From assembly GCF_014084105.1 (NCBI RefSeq), contig NZ_CP048289.1, positions 505,922-569,921 on the forward strand: a stretch of DNA of 64,000 nucleotides, written 5' to 3'. A model generated the notes under the pieces. The model ran no database searches, had not been told where the DNA came from, and saw nothing but the letters and a program-made list of their open reading frames with translations. How positions within the stretch are numbered: position 1 is the stretch's first letter; every line of letters begins with the position of its first letter. A program made the translations under genes and the position numbers. Below are positions 42,979 to 51,117 of the stretch, piece by piece. This DNA is from Streptacidiphilus sp. P02-A3a (GTDB lineage Bacteria > Actinomycetota > Actinomycetes > Streptomycetales > Streptomycetaceae).

Positions 42979-43821
42979 TCAGTCGTTGCCGGTGGTGGGG
43001 GTGCGGCCGAGTTCGCGGCCTCGCATGCGGTAGGACTCGCCTTTGAGGGAGTGGACCTCGGCGTGGTGGACGAGTCGGTCGATCATGGCGGCGGCGACGG
43101 TCTCGTCGCCGAAGGTCTCTCCCCAGCGTCCGAAGGGCTTGTTGCTGGTGACGATCACGCTGGCCCTTTCGTATCTGTTCGATATGAGCTGGAAGAACAG
43201 GTTCGCGGCCTCGGACTCGAAGGGGATGTAGCCGACCTCGTCGATCACGATCAGCGGGTAGCGGCCGAGCCGGACCAGCTCGTCCTGGAGGCGGCCGGCC
43301 TGGTGGGCGGCGGCGAGGCGGTCGACCCACTGGGCGGCGGTGGCGAACGCGACCCGGTGGCCCGCCTGGCAGGCCCTGACCGCGAGGCCGGTGGCCAGGT
43401 GTGTCTTCCCGGTCCCGGGCGGCCCCAGAAATACGGCGTTCTCCTTGGCCGCTATGAAGTCCAATGTTCCCAGGTGGGAGAGTTGTTGGCGGGTCAGGCC
43501 GCGCAGATGGGTGACGTCGAGCTCCTCGATGGTCTTGATGGCGGGGAAACGGGCGGCGCGGATACGGCCCTCGCCGCCGTGGGAGTCGCGGGCGGAGACC
43601 TCGCGTTGCAGGCATGCGACCAGGTACTCGGTGTGGGTCCAGGACTCTGTCTGGGCGCGTTCGGCCAGCCGCTCAGCGGCGTCCAGCAGGGCGGGTGCTT
43701 TCATGGCGCGAGAGAGGAAGGCCAGGTCGGCGGCGGTCTGCCGACCAGTGCGGGTGGTCTGGCTGTTCGTTTTCGCCCTGTCGCCGGTGTTGTTTGCGGT
43801 AGTCGTGGTGGTGTGGGCCAT
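42979..43821 (-). CDS. istB: IstB-like ATP-binding helper of IS21 element 1
   Basis: This is a 280-aa AAA+ ATPase. Walker A is LGPPGTGKTHLATGL (~residue 133), Walker B PLIVIDEVGYIPFE (~190), sensor ASVIVTSNKPFGRWGETFGDE (~222) and the C-terminal IDRLVHHAEVHSLKGESYRMR signature. IstB activates and targets the transposase. The first ~35 residues are a Thr-rich extension. Its ATG shares one base with the istA stop (TGATG), giving translational coupling. Confidence 0.93.
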   Translation of the reverse strand: MAHTTTTTANNTGDRAKTNSQTTRTGRQTAADLAFLSRAMKAPALLDAAERLAERAQTESWTHTEYLVACLQREVSARDSHGGEGRIRAARFPAIKTIEELDVTHLRGLTRQQLSHLGTLDFIAAKENAVFLGPPGTGKTHLATGLAVRACQAGHRVAFATAAQWVDRLAAAHQAGRLQDELVRLGRYPLIVIDEVGYIPFESEAANLFFQLISNRYERASVIVTSNKPFGRWGETFGDETVAAAMIDRLVHHAEVHSLKGESYRMRGRELGRTPTTGND

Positions 43822-45089
43822 CAGGTGTCCTCCTTGCCCGCGCCGCCCTCGATGAGGGTGAACATGCGGTCGTAGGTGCCCAGTTCGCGTTGTTCAACGT
43901 CGATGCCGAGGCTGTCGGGGGTCAGGGCCGCGGCGCGGGCGGTGGCTGCTCGGGCGGCCTTTTGGTGGATGACCTCGCCGCGCAGGACGTGGGCCGCGGC
44001 GGCGTGGTCGGGGTCGGTGATCGACTGGTGCCTGGCCCAGCAGCGGGCATGGCGGGCCACCACGTCGTTGCCGGCGATGGCGGTGATCTCCTCGTTGTCG
44101 GTGCGGACCATCACCGTCCTGCCGATCGCGCGGGGATGGACGGAGTAGTCGTTGGTGTCCACGCGGATGTAGTGGTCGCGGCCGATGCGGGTGTGGAAGC
44201 GCCACCAGTGCGGTGGGGTGACCGGCGGGATGGTCAGCATCGCGGCCCGGTCGGCCTCCCAGCGGTCCACCGGGCGGGCGTCGATGGAGCGGTGCCGGCG
44301 CCGGTTGGCGATCTGCAGCCACGCGCTCAGCTGGGTGTTGAAGTCGTCGGGGCCGGTGAAGGTGCGGCCGGGCACGAAGCTCGTCTCCAGGTAGCCGTTC
44401 GCGCGCTCCACCAGGCCTTTCGCTTCCGGGTCCCGGGGCCGGCAGAGGTGGACCTTGACCGCGAGCAGGCCCGCGAACGCAGCGAACTCGCTGGTCAGCT
44501 TGCCCTTGCCGACACCGGCCTCGTTGTCCCAGACCAGCATCTTGGGCACCGCTGCCCAGCCGTCGGCGAGCAGACGCCAGTGGCCGTCGATCAGGTCACC
44601 GGTCTGCCGCGACGGCAGCATCCGGGCGGTGATCACCCGCGAGTAGCCCGACACGATGACCAGCACCGGCGGGCGGCCCGACTGGCCGTAGCCCAGCGGG
44701 ATGTCGACGGCGGGGAACCACAAGTCGCACTGCGCGAGCTCACCGGGCTCGTAGACCGTGCGCGAGACCGGGTCCACCGGCAGGAAGGCCGGCCGCAGCT
44801 CACGCACCCGCTCACGCAGGATCGTCAGCCCGCGCTCCCAGCCGATCCGCTCCGCAATCACGGTCACCGGTATCGTCGGGGTCTGCCTGAGCAGCTCGCG
44901 GACTGCGGGCTCGACCGCGTCCACCGCCGAGCCCTTCAGCGGACGCTGGTACTGCGGGGGCCGGTCCGAGGCCAGTGCCCGCAGCACGGTGCCCCTGGAA
45001 ATCCCCAGCTGCCGGGCCACCGCCCGGGCCGACAACCCCTCAGCCCGGTGCAACCGGCGAATCTCAGCCCAGTCCTCCACGTGGATCAC
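43821..45089 (-). CDS. istA: IstA-like transposase of IS21 element 1
   Basis: This DDE transposase is 422 aa from GTG 45089, which follows AGGAGG with good spacing; an ATG 15 codons upstream is less likely. An N-terminal helix-turn-helix (LSARAVARQLGISRGTVLRAL) leads to the rve catalytic core: first Asp in LAQCDLWFPAVDIP, second in MLVWDNEAGVG and Glu in DPEAKGLVERANGYLETSF. The C-terminal region YSVHPRAIGRTVMVRTD is typical of IstA. Both ORFs are intact. Confidence 0.93.
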   Translation of the reverse strand: MIHVEDWAEIRRLHRAEGLSARAVARQLGISRGTVLRALASDRPPQYQRPLKGSAVDAVEPAVRELLRQTPTIPVTVIAERIGWERGLTILRERVRELRPAFLPVDPVSRTVYEPGELAQCDLWFPAVDIPLGYGQSGRPPVLVIVSGYSRVITARMLPSRQTGDLIDGHWRLLADGWAAVPKMLVWDNEAGVGKGKLTSEFAAFAGLLAVKVHLCRPRDPEAKGLVERANGYLETSFVPGRTFTGPDDFNTQLSAWLQIANRRRHRSIDARPVDRWEADRAAMLTIPPVTPPHWWRFHTRIGRDHYIRVDTNDYSVHPRAIGRTVMVRTDNEEITAIAGNDVVARHARCWARHQSITDPDHAAAAHVLRGEVIHQKAARAATARAAALTPDSLGIDVEQRELGTYDRMFTLIEGGAGKEDT

Positions 45090-45203
45090 CCTCTCTTCCT
45101 CCTGACTCCAGCCCAATGAAGTCAGAATGATCAAGAGATCACCCAGTGGCCCGCTTTTGATACGCCGTCCGTGGTCCCCATTTCACCCGTTGCCGACACT
45201 CGG

Positions 45204-45923
45204 CCGCCCCGATCAGGCAACAACGACGCAGGTGTCGTGTGCGTGGACACGACGGAGGGGCGAAAGTCCGGACAGCCGCAGTGAGATGACGGATTCCAGG
45301 TGCCCACCGCCCGGTCCAGTCTTGAACTCAAGGCACCTGCAGGCCGACGAGGTGAACCGCACCACTTCCCGCATACCCTCCTGACCGTGAAGGCGTGACC
45401 ATGACCACGATCCCCGCAACCGACGCCGCCCCCGGCCACCTGGTACCCCAGAAGCCCGTGGCCGGCACAGAGAGCTCCTCACGGCACCCGGTCCGCCTCT
45501 GCAGCGGCACCACTGTCGATGCGTTGAGGCCAGCGCGCAGGCGGAGCATCGCGGACATCTGCCGCCAACTGCGGGCCGTATCTGGCACTGGGGCCGCCAG
45601 CGGCTCGATACTCCTCGGGATCGTGCTGCCCGCCTCGCCGTCCCGTCCGTCCGCCACCACCGTGGCCCTCGTCACTGGCGTAGGGCCGCCCGTGCACGGG
45701 ACGGCCAAGGCGGACCGTGCCGTCCCCTGTCGCCGCGATCATCGCTATGGGGTCGGCTCCCGTTGAGCCGACAGGTCCTCAGCACGCAATCGGCGTTCGG
45801 CACGGCCTCTGGGTGTCCGCGTACTGATCTGAGTGCTCCAGTGCGTACGGAGTTGTGTGCGCCACCGACCCGTGTCAGCGAAGTCGCTTTCATGGCCCGT
45901 TCCGCTCACCGTAGTCTCGTGCC
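45204..45923. other. Decayed segment between the two IS21 elements
   Basis: There are 720 bp without an intact gene. On the minus strand, two overlapping frames (45328-45742) carry fragments such as TGDGTVRLGRPVHGRP that recall WD40 blades, followed by RSWRQMSAMLRLRAGLNASTVVPL. They cannot be joined without frameshifts. I read this as a decayed gene trapped between insertion sequences, but the WD40 link is weak. Confidence 0.4.
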
Positions 45924-46368
45924 GTGGTCGACGAACATGGGGCACCCGACGCCTTCAAGAACCGATGCACGAATGCGGCGTGCACGTTGGAGTCCTGCAT
46001 CAGCTACTTCATCGAGCGCATCTCGTTGGACGAGTCCAACGAGGACCGCAAGGAGAACACGCTGGACGTGTGGCTGCGCAAGGGGCCGTGGAAGCCCGAT
46101 GTGGTGGTCTCGCTGTCCAATCTCTACTCGGTTCACCCGTGGGGAACCCGAACTGGCCCCCATCTTTATTGACGGGATCTCCCTGATCCACCTACCGAAG
46201 TTGCCGTTGCCCTGGCCCACCGAGGCGCTCGGCCGACTCGATCGCTCCGAGGGCCTGCCCGAACTGGTCTGGTTGAGGATCACCGGACCGATCGAAGTCG
46301 ACGCTGTGGCCACGACTGTGACCGTCTACCAGGCTCAGAGCGACGACGCGGCCTCTGCGCTCCAGTGA
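45924..46368 (+). pseudogene. Frameshifted hypothetical gene
   Basis: GTG 45924 opens VVDEHGAPDAFKNRCTNAAC, continuing to NLYSVH near 46137. The reading then has to move by one base to continue GEPELAPIFIDGISLIHLP, ending GPIEVDAVATTVTVYQAQS and stop at 46366. Both halves have good codon use and together give ~148 residues. A single-base indel near 46138-46145 therefore breaks the gene. The family is not recognised; it resembles small immunity-type proteins only in size and composition. Its end touches the left edge of IS21 element 2. Confidence 0.6.
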
Positions 46369-46427
46369 CAGCCCGCAGCTGTTCGACGGCTCCGGCAGCA
46401 ACCGAAATTTGAAGACTGATCAACCGC

Positions 46428-47198
46428 TCAGGCGACATCGGCCTCCCGCTCGATAGCTTGGAGGCGGTTCTTGAGGCGGTAGCTGTTGCCGTTGATCGCG
46501 ATGACTTCGCAGTGGTGCAGGAGCCGGTCGAGGATGGCCGTGGCCAGAACCTCGTCACCGAACACCTGTCCCCACTCACTGAAGGTCTTGTTCGAGGTCA
46601 GGATGATCGAGCCCTTTTCGTAGCGCTTGGAGATCACCTGGAAGACCAGGTTCGCCTCGGCTCGTTCCAGGGGCTGGTAGCCCACTTCATCGACCACGAG
46701 GACGCTGGGCCGCAGGTAGGTGCGGAGCTTGCTGGTCAGCTGGCCGGTGGCCTCGGCGGTCTTGAGGTGGCGGACCATGTCGTCGAGGCTGGTGAAGTAG
46801 ATCGAGTAGCCGGCCCGGCAGGCGGCGACCGCGAGGGCAACGGCAATGTGGGTCTTGCCGACCCCGGGCGGGCCCAGCAGAGCGGCGTTGGCCTTGGCCT
46901 CGACGAAGGAGAGGGTCGCCAGGTCCTTGACCTTGCGCGGGTCGAGCTCGGGCTGGAACGAGAAGTCGTAGTCGTCCATCGTCTTGTGGTGCGGCAGCTT
47001 CGACAGCCGCAGTCCCTGGCGGAACCGCCGGTCGTCGCGGACCGCGAGTTCCTCGGACAGGACCAGGTCGAGGAAGTCGACGTAGCCCATCTTCGCCTCG
47101 TCCGCCCGCTTGGCGTACTCGTTCAGGCTCTCCACGAGGTGGGGCAGGCCGAGCTTGCCGGCCATGGTGCGGATGCGGTTGCTGACCAGTTCGCTCAA
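46428..47198 (-). CDS. istB: IstB-like ATP-binding helper of IS21 element 2
   Basis: This 256-aa AAA+ protein has Walker A LGPPGVGKTHIAVALAV (~residue 112), Walker B SVLVVDEVGYQPLERAEA (~170), SIILTSNKTFSEWGQVFGDE (~200) and the terminal LDRLLHHCEVIAINGNSYRLK. The N-terminus (MSELVSNRIRTMAGKLGLPHL) is the usual IstB type. It differs strongly from the IstB at 42979, so the two IS21 elements are not copies of one another. Its start overlaps the istA stop by 4 bp. Confidence 0.93.
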   Translation of the reverse strand: MSELVSNRIRTMAGKLGLPHLVESLNEYAKRADEAKMGYVDFLDLVLSEELAVRDDRRFRQGLRLSKLPHHKTMDDYDFSFQPELDPRKVKDLATLSFVEAKANAALLGPPGVGKTHIAVALAVAACRAGYSIYFTSLDDMVRHLKTAEATGQLTSKLRTYLRPSVLVVDEVGYQPLERAEANLVFQVISKRYEKGSIILTSNKTFSEWGQVFGDEVLATAILDRLLHHCEVIAINGNSYRLKNRLQAIEREADVA

Positions 47199-48664
47199 CA
47201 GGGTTCCTCTGCGCTCGGGTGGGTGGTGAACGGGCGGGTGCCGGTCAGCTCGTCGTAGACGGACAGCGGTCGCCGGCCCACCTCGACGCGGGCAGCGGCG
47301 GCCCGACTGAGCAGTGCCCGCAGCGGACCGTCCTCCTCGCGCAGGGCGAGGCCGCGGCGGGGCCGGGGGTCGTCACCGGTCGTGGTGCGGCGGCCCTCCC
47401 CGGTGGGCAGGCCGTCCCAGTGGCGCTCGTCGACGATGCGGGCACCACGTCCCACCGCCCTGGAGTGCACGGCCAGCAGGGTGCCGCCAGTGGTGTCGGG
47501 GACAGTGGAATGGAGTATGACCTGGAACTTCGTGACCCGGACCTCGACCAGTTGGCGCGGGCGGACCTTGCGGGCGGGCACCGAGTAGAGGTTGGCGTCG
47601 AAGGCGACCAGGCAATCCTTGCCGACATGCCGCAGGTGCCGCTGCGCGACCACATAGGGTGCGCGGGGCAGCGGCCGCAAGGCCACGTGGTCGCGGATCG
47701 CGCGCAGGCCGATGACCTCGCCGTGGGTACCGTGCACCCGCGCGCGCCGGACCGGCACCCACGCGGTGAACGCGGCGTCGAGTTCCTCGGTCGAGGAGAA
47801 CGCCCGGCCGGCCAGGACGTGGTCGCGCACGATGGCCACCTGCCGCTCGACCCGGCCCTTGCCCTGGGGGCGGTAGGCGGCGAGCACGTCGATGTCGAAG
47901 TCGTAGTGCCCGGCGAACGCCACCGCCTCCGGGTGGAGCGGGACAGCTTCGCCCGGGGCGACGTGTCGGCGGACCACGGTCTTGGTGCGGTCGTAGACGA
48001 TGCTCATCGGCACTCCGCCGAAGTGCGCGAACGCCTGGCGGTGGCAGTCGAAGAACGTCGCCAGGTCCTGGCTGGTGGTGAAGCAGCAGAAGGGGTCCCG
48101 TGAGTACGACAGCGTCATGTGGAATGAGTAGACCTTCGGGATGCCGACGTGGGCCAGGATCCGTCCCTCGTCGCCCCAGTCGACCTGGGCCTGGGCGCCC
48201 GGCACGACCTCGAACCGGCGGTGCAGGCCCGCCAGCTCGCCGGGGTTGATACCGAGCTCCCCGGCGATCCGGGGCCGGGCCTCCTGCAAGTAGATCTTGA
48301 CCCGTTGGTAGTTGATGGCGAACCCGTACTCCTGGGCCAGTCGCTCGTGGATCACCGCTCCCTTGAGCAGGATCTCGGACCGCAGCATCGCGTCGATCAG
48401 CGGAGCGACCTCATCCACCGCCCGTTGCCTGGGCAAGGCGCCGGACTCCCGTTGCGGTGGCGCGGCCGGGACCTCACCCGACAAGTACTTGGCGACCGTG
48501 CGGCGATTGAGCCCGGTCTCCTTCGCGATCTGCCGCTGGCTCATCGCGCCCGACTCGTACAGGGCGCGAAATCGCCTCAACTCCAACCAGCGATGTGGGT
48601 CCAAGACCACGGCCAGCCGCCCCTCTGCCACCCGAACGGACAACAGCAGACTCGCGGACACCAC
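47195..48664 (-). CDS. istA: IstA-like transposase of IS21 element 2
   Basis: This DDE transposase is up to 489 aa; the real start is probably at or after VVLDPHRWLELRRFRALYESG, where a helix-turn-helix domain begins (MSQRQIAKETGLNRRTVAKYL). The rve core shows AQVDWGDEGRIL (first Asp), SIVYDRTKTVVRR (second Asp) and GKGRVERQVAIVR (Glu). A Mu-type C-terminal beta domain follows (YSVPARKVRPRQLVEVRVT). The long insert around GEGRRTTTGDD is Arg-rich. The gene is intact. Confidence 0.9.
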   Translation of the reverse strand: MVSASLLLSVRVAEGRLAVVLDPHRWLELRRFRALYESGAMSQRQIAKETGLNRRTVAKYLSGEVPAAPPQRESGALPRQRAVDEVAPLIDAMLRSEILLKGAVIHERLAQEYGFAINYQRVKIYLQEARPRIAGELGINPGELAGLHRRFEVVPGAQAQVDWGDEGRILAHVGIPKVYSFHMTLSYSRDPFCCFTTSQDLATFFDCHRQAFAHFGGVPMSIVYDRTKTVVRRHVAPGEAVPLHPEAVAFAGHYDFDIDVLAAYRPQGKGRVERQVAIVRDHVLAGRAFSSTEELDAAFTAWVPVRRARVHGTHGEVIGLRAIRDHVALRPLPRAPYVVAQRHLRHVGKDCLVAFDANLYSVPARKVRPRQLVEVRVTKFQVILHSTVPDTTGGTLLAVHSRAVGRGARIVDERHWDGLPTGEGRRTTTGDDPRPRRGLALREEDGPLRALLSRAAAARVEVGRRPLSVYDELTGTRPFTTHPSAEEPC

Positions 48665-48692
48665 CCCGCCACCGCATCACTTCTGGAGCACA

Positions 48693-49011
48693 ATCACCCG
48701 TACGAGGTGGCGCATGTTCGCTCGTACGCCGACACTGGGCAGCGGTACGACGTCGAAAAGCTCCCCGTGCATGCACACGTGAAAGGAATCCGGCGGTGAA
48801 AAGCTGTAGTGCCATCCCCTCTTCCGGTCTCCGGCAGTTGCAGACCCGCGTCGTCCGCAGGGGCGTGGTCTCAGAGGGAGTCTTCTCTCCGATCGGCGAA
48901 CGCGGCCCCACCCCACGGCGGCGCGAAGCGCAAGCCCGTCGGACCTGCCGGACCTGTGCAGTGGCCGAGCAGAGCGCCGTCTTCGCCGACGGGACTGGAC
49001 GGCTCCAGGGT
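48693..49011. other. Gap between IS21 element 2 and the STAS gene
   Basis: I see no supported gene. The STAS frame stays open through this region, but its translation here (Arg/Cys-rich, low quality) does not look coding, and other frames are no better. Confidence 0.45.
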
Positions 49012-49482
49012 GTGTGGTGGGCCGACCGCACGTCAGCGAGCAACGACGCGCGACAGTCCGAGAGCGACACGAGCGCCCCCACCCCGGTCACGCCAGCTCT
49101 GCCCTGGACCTGCGTCCCCCTGACGACCACAGGTCAGCGCGTGCCTGGCGGGCTCGTTCTGCACGTGAGCGGAGAACTCGACCTTGACTCCGCGTCGACC
49201 CTCGAAGCCGCCGTCACCGCCCACCTCGGCGTTTCGCCGTTCGTACTCACCCTGGACCTGAGCCGCACCACCTTCATTGACTGCGCGGGACTCGGAGCCC
49301 TTCTGCGGATCAGCGTCCAAGCCTCTCACTCGCCCACCCTCGTGCTCCTGGGCCCGGTCAGCCCGATCGTCTCCCGCCTCATCGCCCTGACCGGGGATCC
49401 CTTCGCACCCACCCGAGGCTACCGCCGGACCGTGCCCTCGAGGCTCCCTGTCACCGACCGGCGCCTGCCGCGAGAGCGCTGA
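49012..49482 (+). CDS. STAS-domain protein (anti-anti-sigma-like)
   Basis: This is ~156 aa from GTG 49012; the start is uncertain because the frame is open upstream. The STAS domain occupies residues ~45-140: LVLHVSGELDLDSASTLEAAVTAHL, then FVLTLDLSRTTFIDCAGLGALLRI. In classic antagonists the loop reads D-S-(S/T)-G-L and the Ser is phosphorylated. Here it reads DCAGL, with no Ser or Thr, so phospho-control is unlikely. The ~20-residue tail is basic. It may act as a constitutive antagonist or a structural partner. No cognate kinase gene is adjacent. Confidence 0.75.
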   Translation: MWWADRTSASNDARQSESDTSAPTPVTPALPWTCVPLTTTGQRVPGGLVLHVSGELDLDSASTLEAAVTAHLGVSPFVLTLDLSRTTFIDCAGLGALLRISVQASHSPTLVLLGPVSPIVSRLIALTGDPFAPTRGYRRTVPSRLPVTDRRLPRER

Positions 49483-49494
49483 CCGGCTTCCCCC

Positions 49495-49965
49495 TCAATG
49501 CGTCTGCTGGTCAAGGTCGAGCGCGGTCAGCCACCGATCGAGCGTTGCAACGGCATCTGTGTCAACCGTCCCACTGATCCATGCCTGTGCCCGGTGCCAA
49601 GCCGGTTCGGCATCGGCGAGTGCCTGGCGGCCGGCGTCGGTGACGGTGACGCGGGTCGTGCGGCCGGCCGAGGACGTCGCTGCGATCTGCACGAACCCGC
49701 GGTGCGTCAGGAGATCGAGGTTGCGGCTGATCGTCGAACGTTCCAGGCCGAGCCAGCCGGCGATCTCCGACGGCCGCGCCGGTGCGTTGAAGAGCACCAT
49801 CTCGGAGAGAACCTCCAGCTGGGGAAGGGTCAGCCCGCACTCTCGCAGCTCCGCCTCGAAGCGCCGTGACACCAGCCGGTGCAGGCGGGCGATCCGCCTG
49901 CCCAGGCACCGGTCGGCCATCCAGAGCACCTGCTCATGGGATCCCCCAGCGGGCTCGTGTTGCAT
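49495..49965 (-). CDS. MarR-family transcriptional regulator
   Basis: This 156-aa regulator starts at ATG 49965, five bases after GGAGG. It has the MarR winged-helix pattern: LHRLVSRRFEAELRECGLTLPQLEVLSEM, then RPSEIAGWLGLERSTISRNLDLLTHRGFV (recognition helix) and RTTRVTVTDAGRQALADAEPAWHRAQ (wing and dimer helix). The gene is divergent from a carbonic anhydrase gene with only 65 bp between the two starts, and probably represses both. The effector is unknown. Confidence 0.92.
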   Translation of the reverse strand: MQHEPAGGSHEQVLWMADRCLGRRIARLHRLVSRRFEAELRECGLTLPQLEVLSEMVLFNAPARPSEIAGWLGLERSTISRNLDLLTHRGFVQIAATSSAGRTTRVTVTDAGRQALADAEPAWHRAQAWISGTVDTDAVATLDRWLTALDLDQQTH

Positions 49966-49978
49966 ATGCACCTCCTGC

Positions 49979-50016
49979 GTGTATTGTAGCCCCAGTTGCA
50001 AAAGTTGTAGATACAC
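49979..50016. promoter_or_regulatory. Candidate MarR operator between marR and carbonic anhydrase genes
   Basis: GTGTAT (49979) and ATACAC (50011) form an inverted pair. Between them TTGTAG occurs twice and GTTGCAAAAG lies in the middle. The tract is AT-rich compared with its surroundings and covers the whole divergent promoter region. Confidence 0.5.
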
Positions 50017-50030
50017 CAAAGGAGAATCAC

Positions 50031-50582
50031 ATGTCTGAGTTCAGCGAGCTGCTTGAGCGAAACCGGGACTTCGCGTCGAAGGTCGATCTCAGGATGCTGG
50101 CCATGCCCGCGGCGATGCCCGACAGGCAGCTGTTGGTCCTCACCTGCGTCGACCCGCGCGTCGAGCCCGCCGGCTTCCTCGGGCTGGGGATGGGCGACGC
50201 CGGAGTGCTCCGCAACGCGGGAGGCCGCGTCGACGACCGGGTGATGCAGGACATCGCGTACCTCGCCATGCGGCTGGGCGTGCGGATGGACGTCGCCGTC
50301 ATCCATCACACCCAGTGCGGAACCGGCATGCTGGCGGAGTCGGCCTTCCGCCGCGCTTACGCCGGACGCACGGACCTCGACGACGCCGACCTCGCCGCGA
50401 AGGCCGTAACAGACCCGGCCGGGACCGTACGCACGGACATAGCCAAGCTCCTCAGCAGCCCACTGCTGTCGAGCGACCTGGTCGCCTCTGTATCCGGCCA
50501 TGTGCTGCGCCTGGAGACCGGACTCGTGGAGACGGTCGTCGAGGCCGCCGCACTGGACCAGCCGTACACCGCGCAGCCCTGA
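50031..50582 (+). CDS. Beta-class carbonic anhydrase
   Basis: This 183-aa zinc enzyme interconverts CO2 and bicarbonate. ATG 50031 follows AAAGGAG. The active site shows LLVLTCVDPRVEP (Cys ligand with the Asp-Arg dyad, ~residues 38-42), GDAGVLRNAGGRV (~55-67) and VAVIHHTQCGTGML (His and second Cys ligand, ~91-97). The length and motif order fit the short Rv1284-type branch. Divergent from marR with a shared control region; the role may be pH or CO2 homeostasis. Confidence 0.92.
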   Translation: MSEFSELLERNRDFASKVDLRMLAMPAAMPDRQLLVLTCVDPRVEPAGFLGLGMGDAGVLRNAGGRVDDRVMQDIAYLAMRLGVRMDVAVIHHTQCGTGMLAESAFRRAYAGRTDLDDADLAAKAVTDPAGTVRTDIAKLLSSPLLSSDLVASVSGHVLRLETGLVETVVEAAALDQPYTAQP

Positions 50583-51117
50583 CAGGCCCCGGTCGTGAAA
50601 CCGGTACAGGTCGACGCCGTCGTCCCGCAAGTAGCCACGCGCGAGCAGGTCGGCATGGCATCGGCGGGTGGTGATTCACCGCCCGTCTAGTGGACCGGCG
50701 GCTAGGACGAGGAGCCTGGGCAAACACCCTCCGGCCCCAGTCACGCAGCGCGGACAGGCCGTCGGGAGCCCGGTGGATGGGTGCGGTCGGCACGCCCCGC
50801 AGCCACCGGAGACCACACCTTGTCGGCCTGTTCTCTCGCTGGCCGGTACGTCGACGCTGAAAGTGGTGCCGGTCGACGTTGCAACGAGATCGCCTAACAG
50901 TGAGACGAACTCCGGTCGCTGCCATGAGACAAAGAGGCATGACCCGACTCGGTCGAGAAACCGCGCAAGCAAGCGGATCTCAGCTACTGGACCTCGGGCT
51001 TTGCGAGGAACAGCAAAGCGTGAGGGCGACCGGACCACGTCGCGTCCGGCTGACCGACGTGAGTCTCGACAGTGATATCCGAGCGCTGTTCGGGGCCGCC
51101 ACCGAGGAATGCCTCAA
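50583..51117. other. Gap between carbonic anhydrase and IS1380 copy 2
   Basis: There are 535 bp with no intact gene. A minus-strand fragment near 50590-50650 reads GYLRDDGVDLYRFHDRGLS-like residues that could be a decayed C-terminus, but nothing further supports it. Confidence 0.4.

Larger units (their letters stand above)
42905..45198. mobile_element. IS21-family element 1, complete with target duplication
   Basis: Imperfect terminal repeats begin TGTCGGCAACGGCTGAAA on the left (42905) and TGTCGGCAACGGGTGAAA on the right, reading inward from 45198. The ends are TG...CA as in IS21. The 5-bp sequence CTCGG flanks both sides (42900-42904 and 45199-45203) and is the target duplication. istA and istB are both intact, so this is a recent, potentially active insertion. 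Confidence 0.93.
46356..48692. mobile_element. IS21-family element 2
   Basis: istA and istB homologues of a different IS21 subgroup are adjacent. Possible ends are TGCGCTCCAGTGACA on the left and TGTGCTCCAGAAGTGA read inward from 48692; they match only partly, and no target duplication is visible. The boundaries are tentative, although the coding part is certain. Confidence 0.55.

Noticed and set aside
45328..45742. WD40-repeat gene fragment on the minus strand
   Set aside because: TGDGTVRL resembles a WD blade, but the pieces need frameshifts to join and no second blade is visible; too weak to list as a gene.
50583..50660. Decayed gene fragment after the carbonic anhydrase
   Set aside because: Only a ~20-residue minus-strand segment looks protein-like; no start, length or family support.
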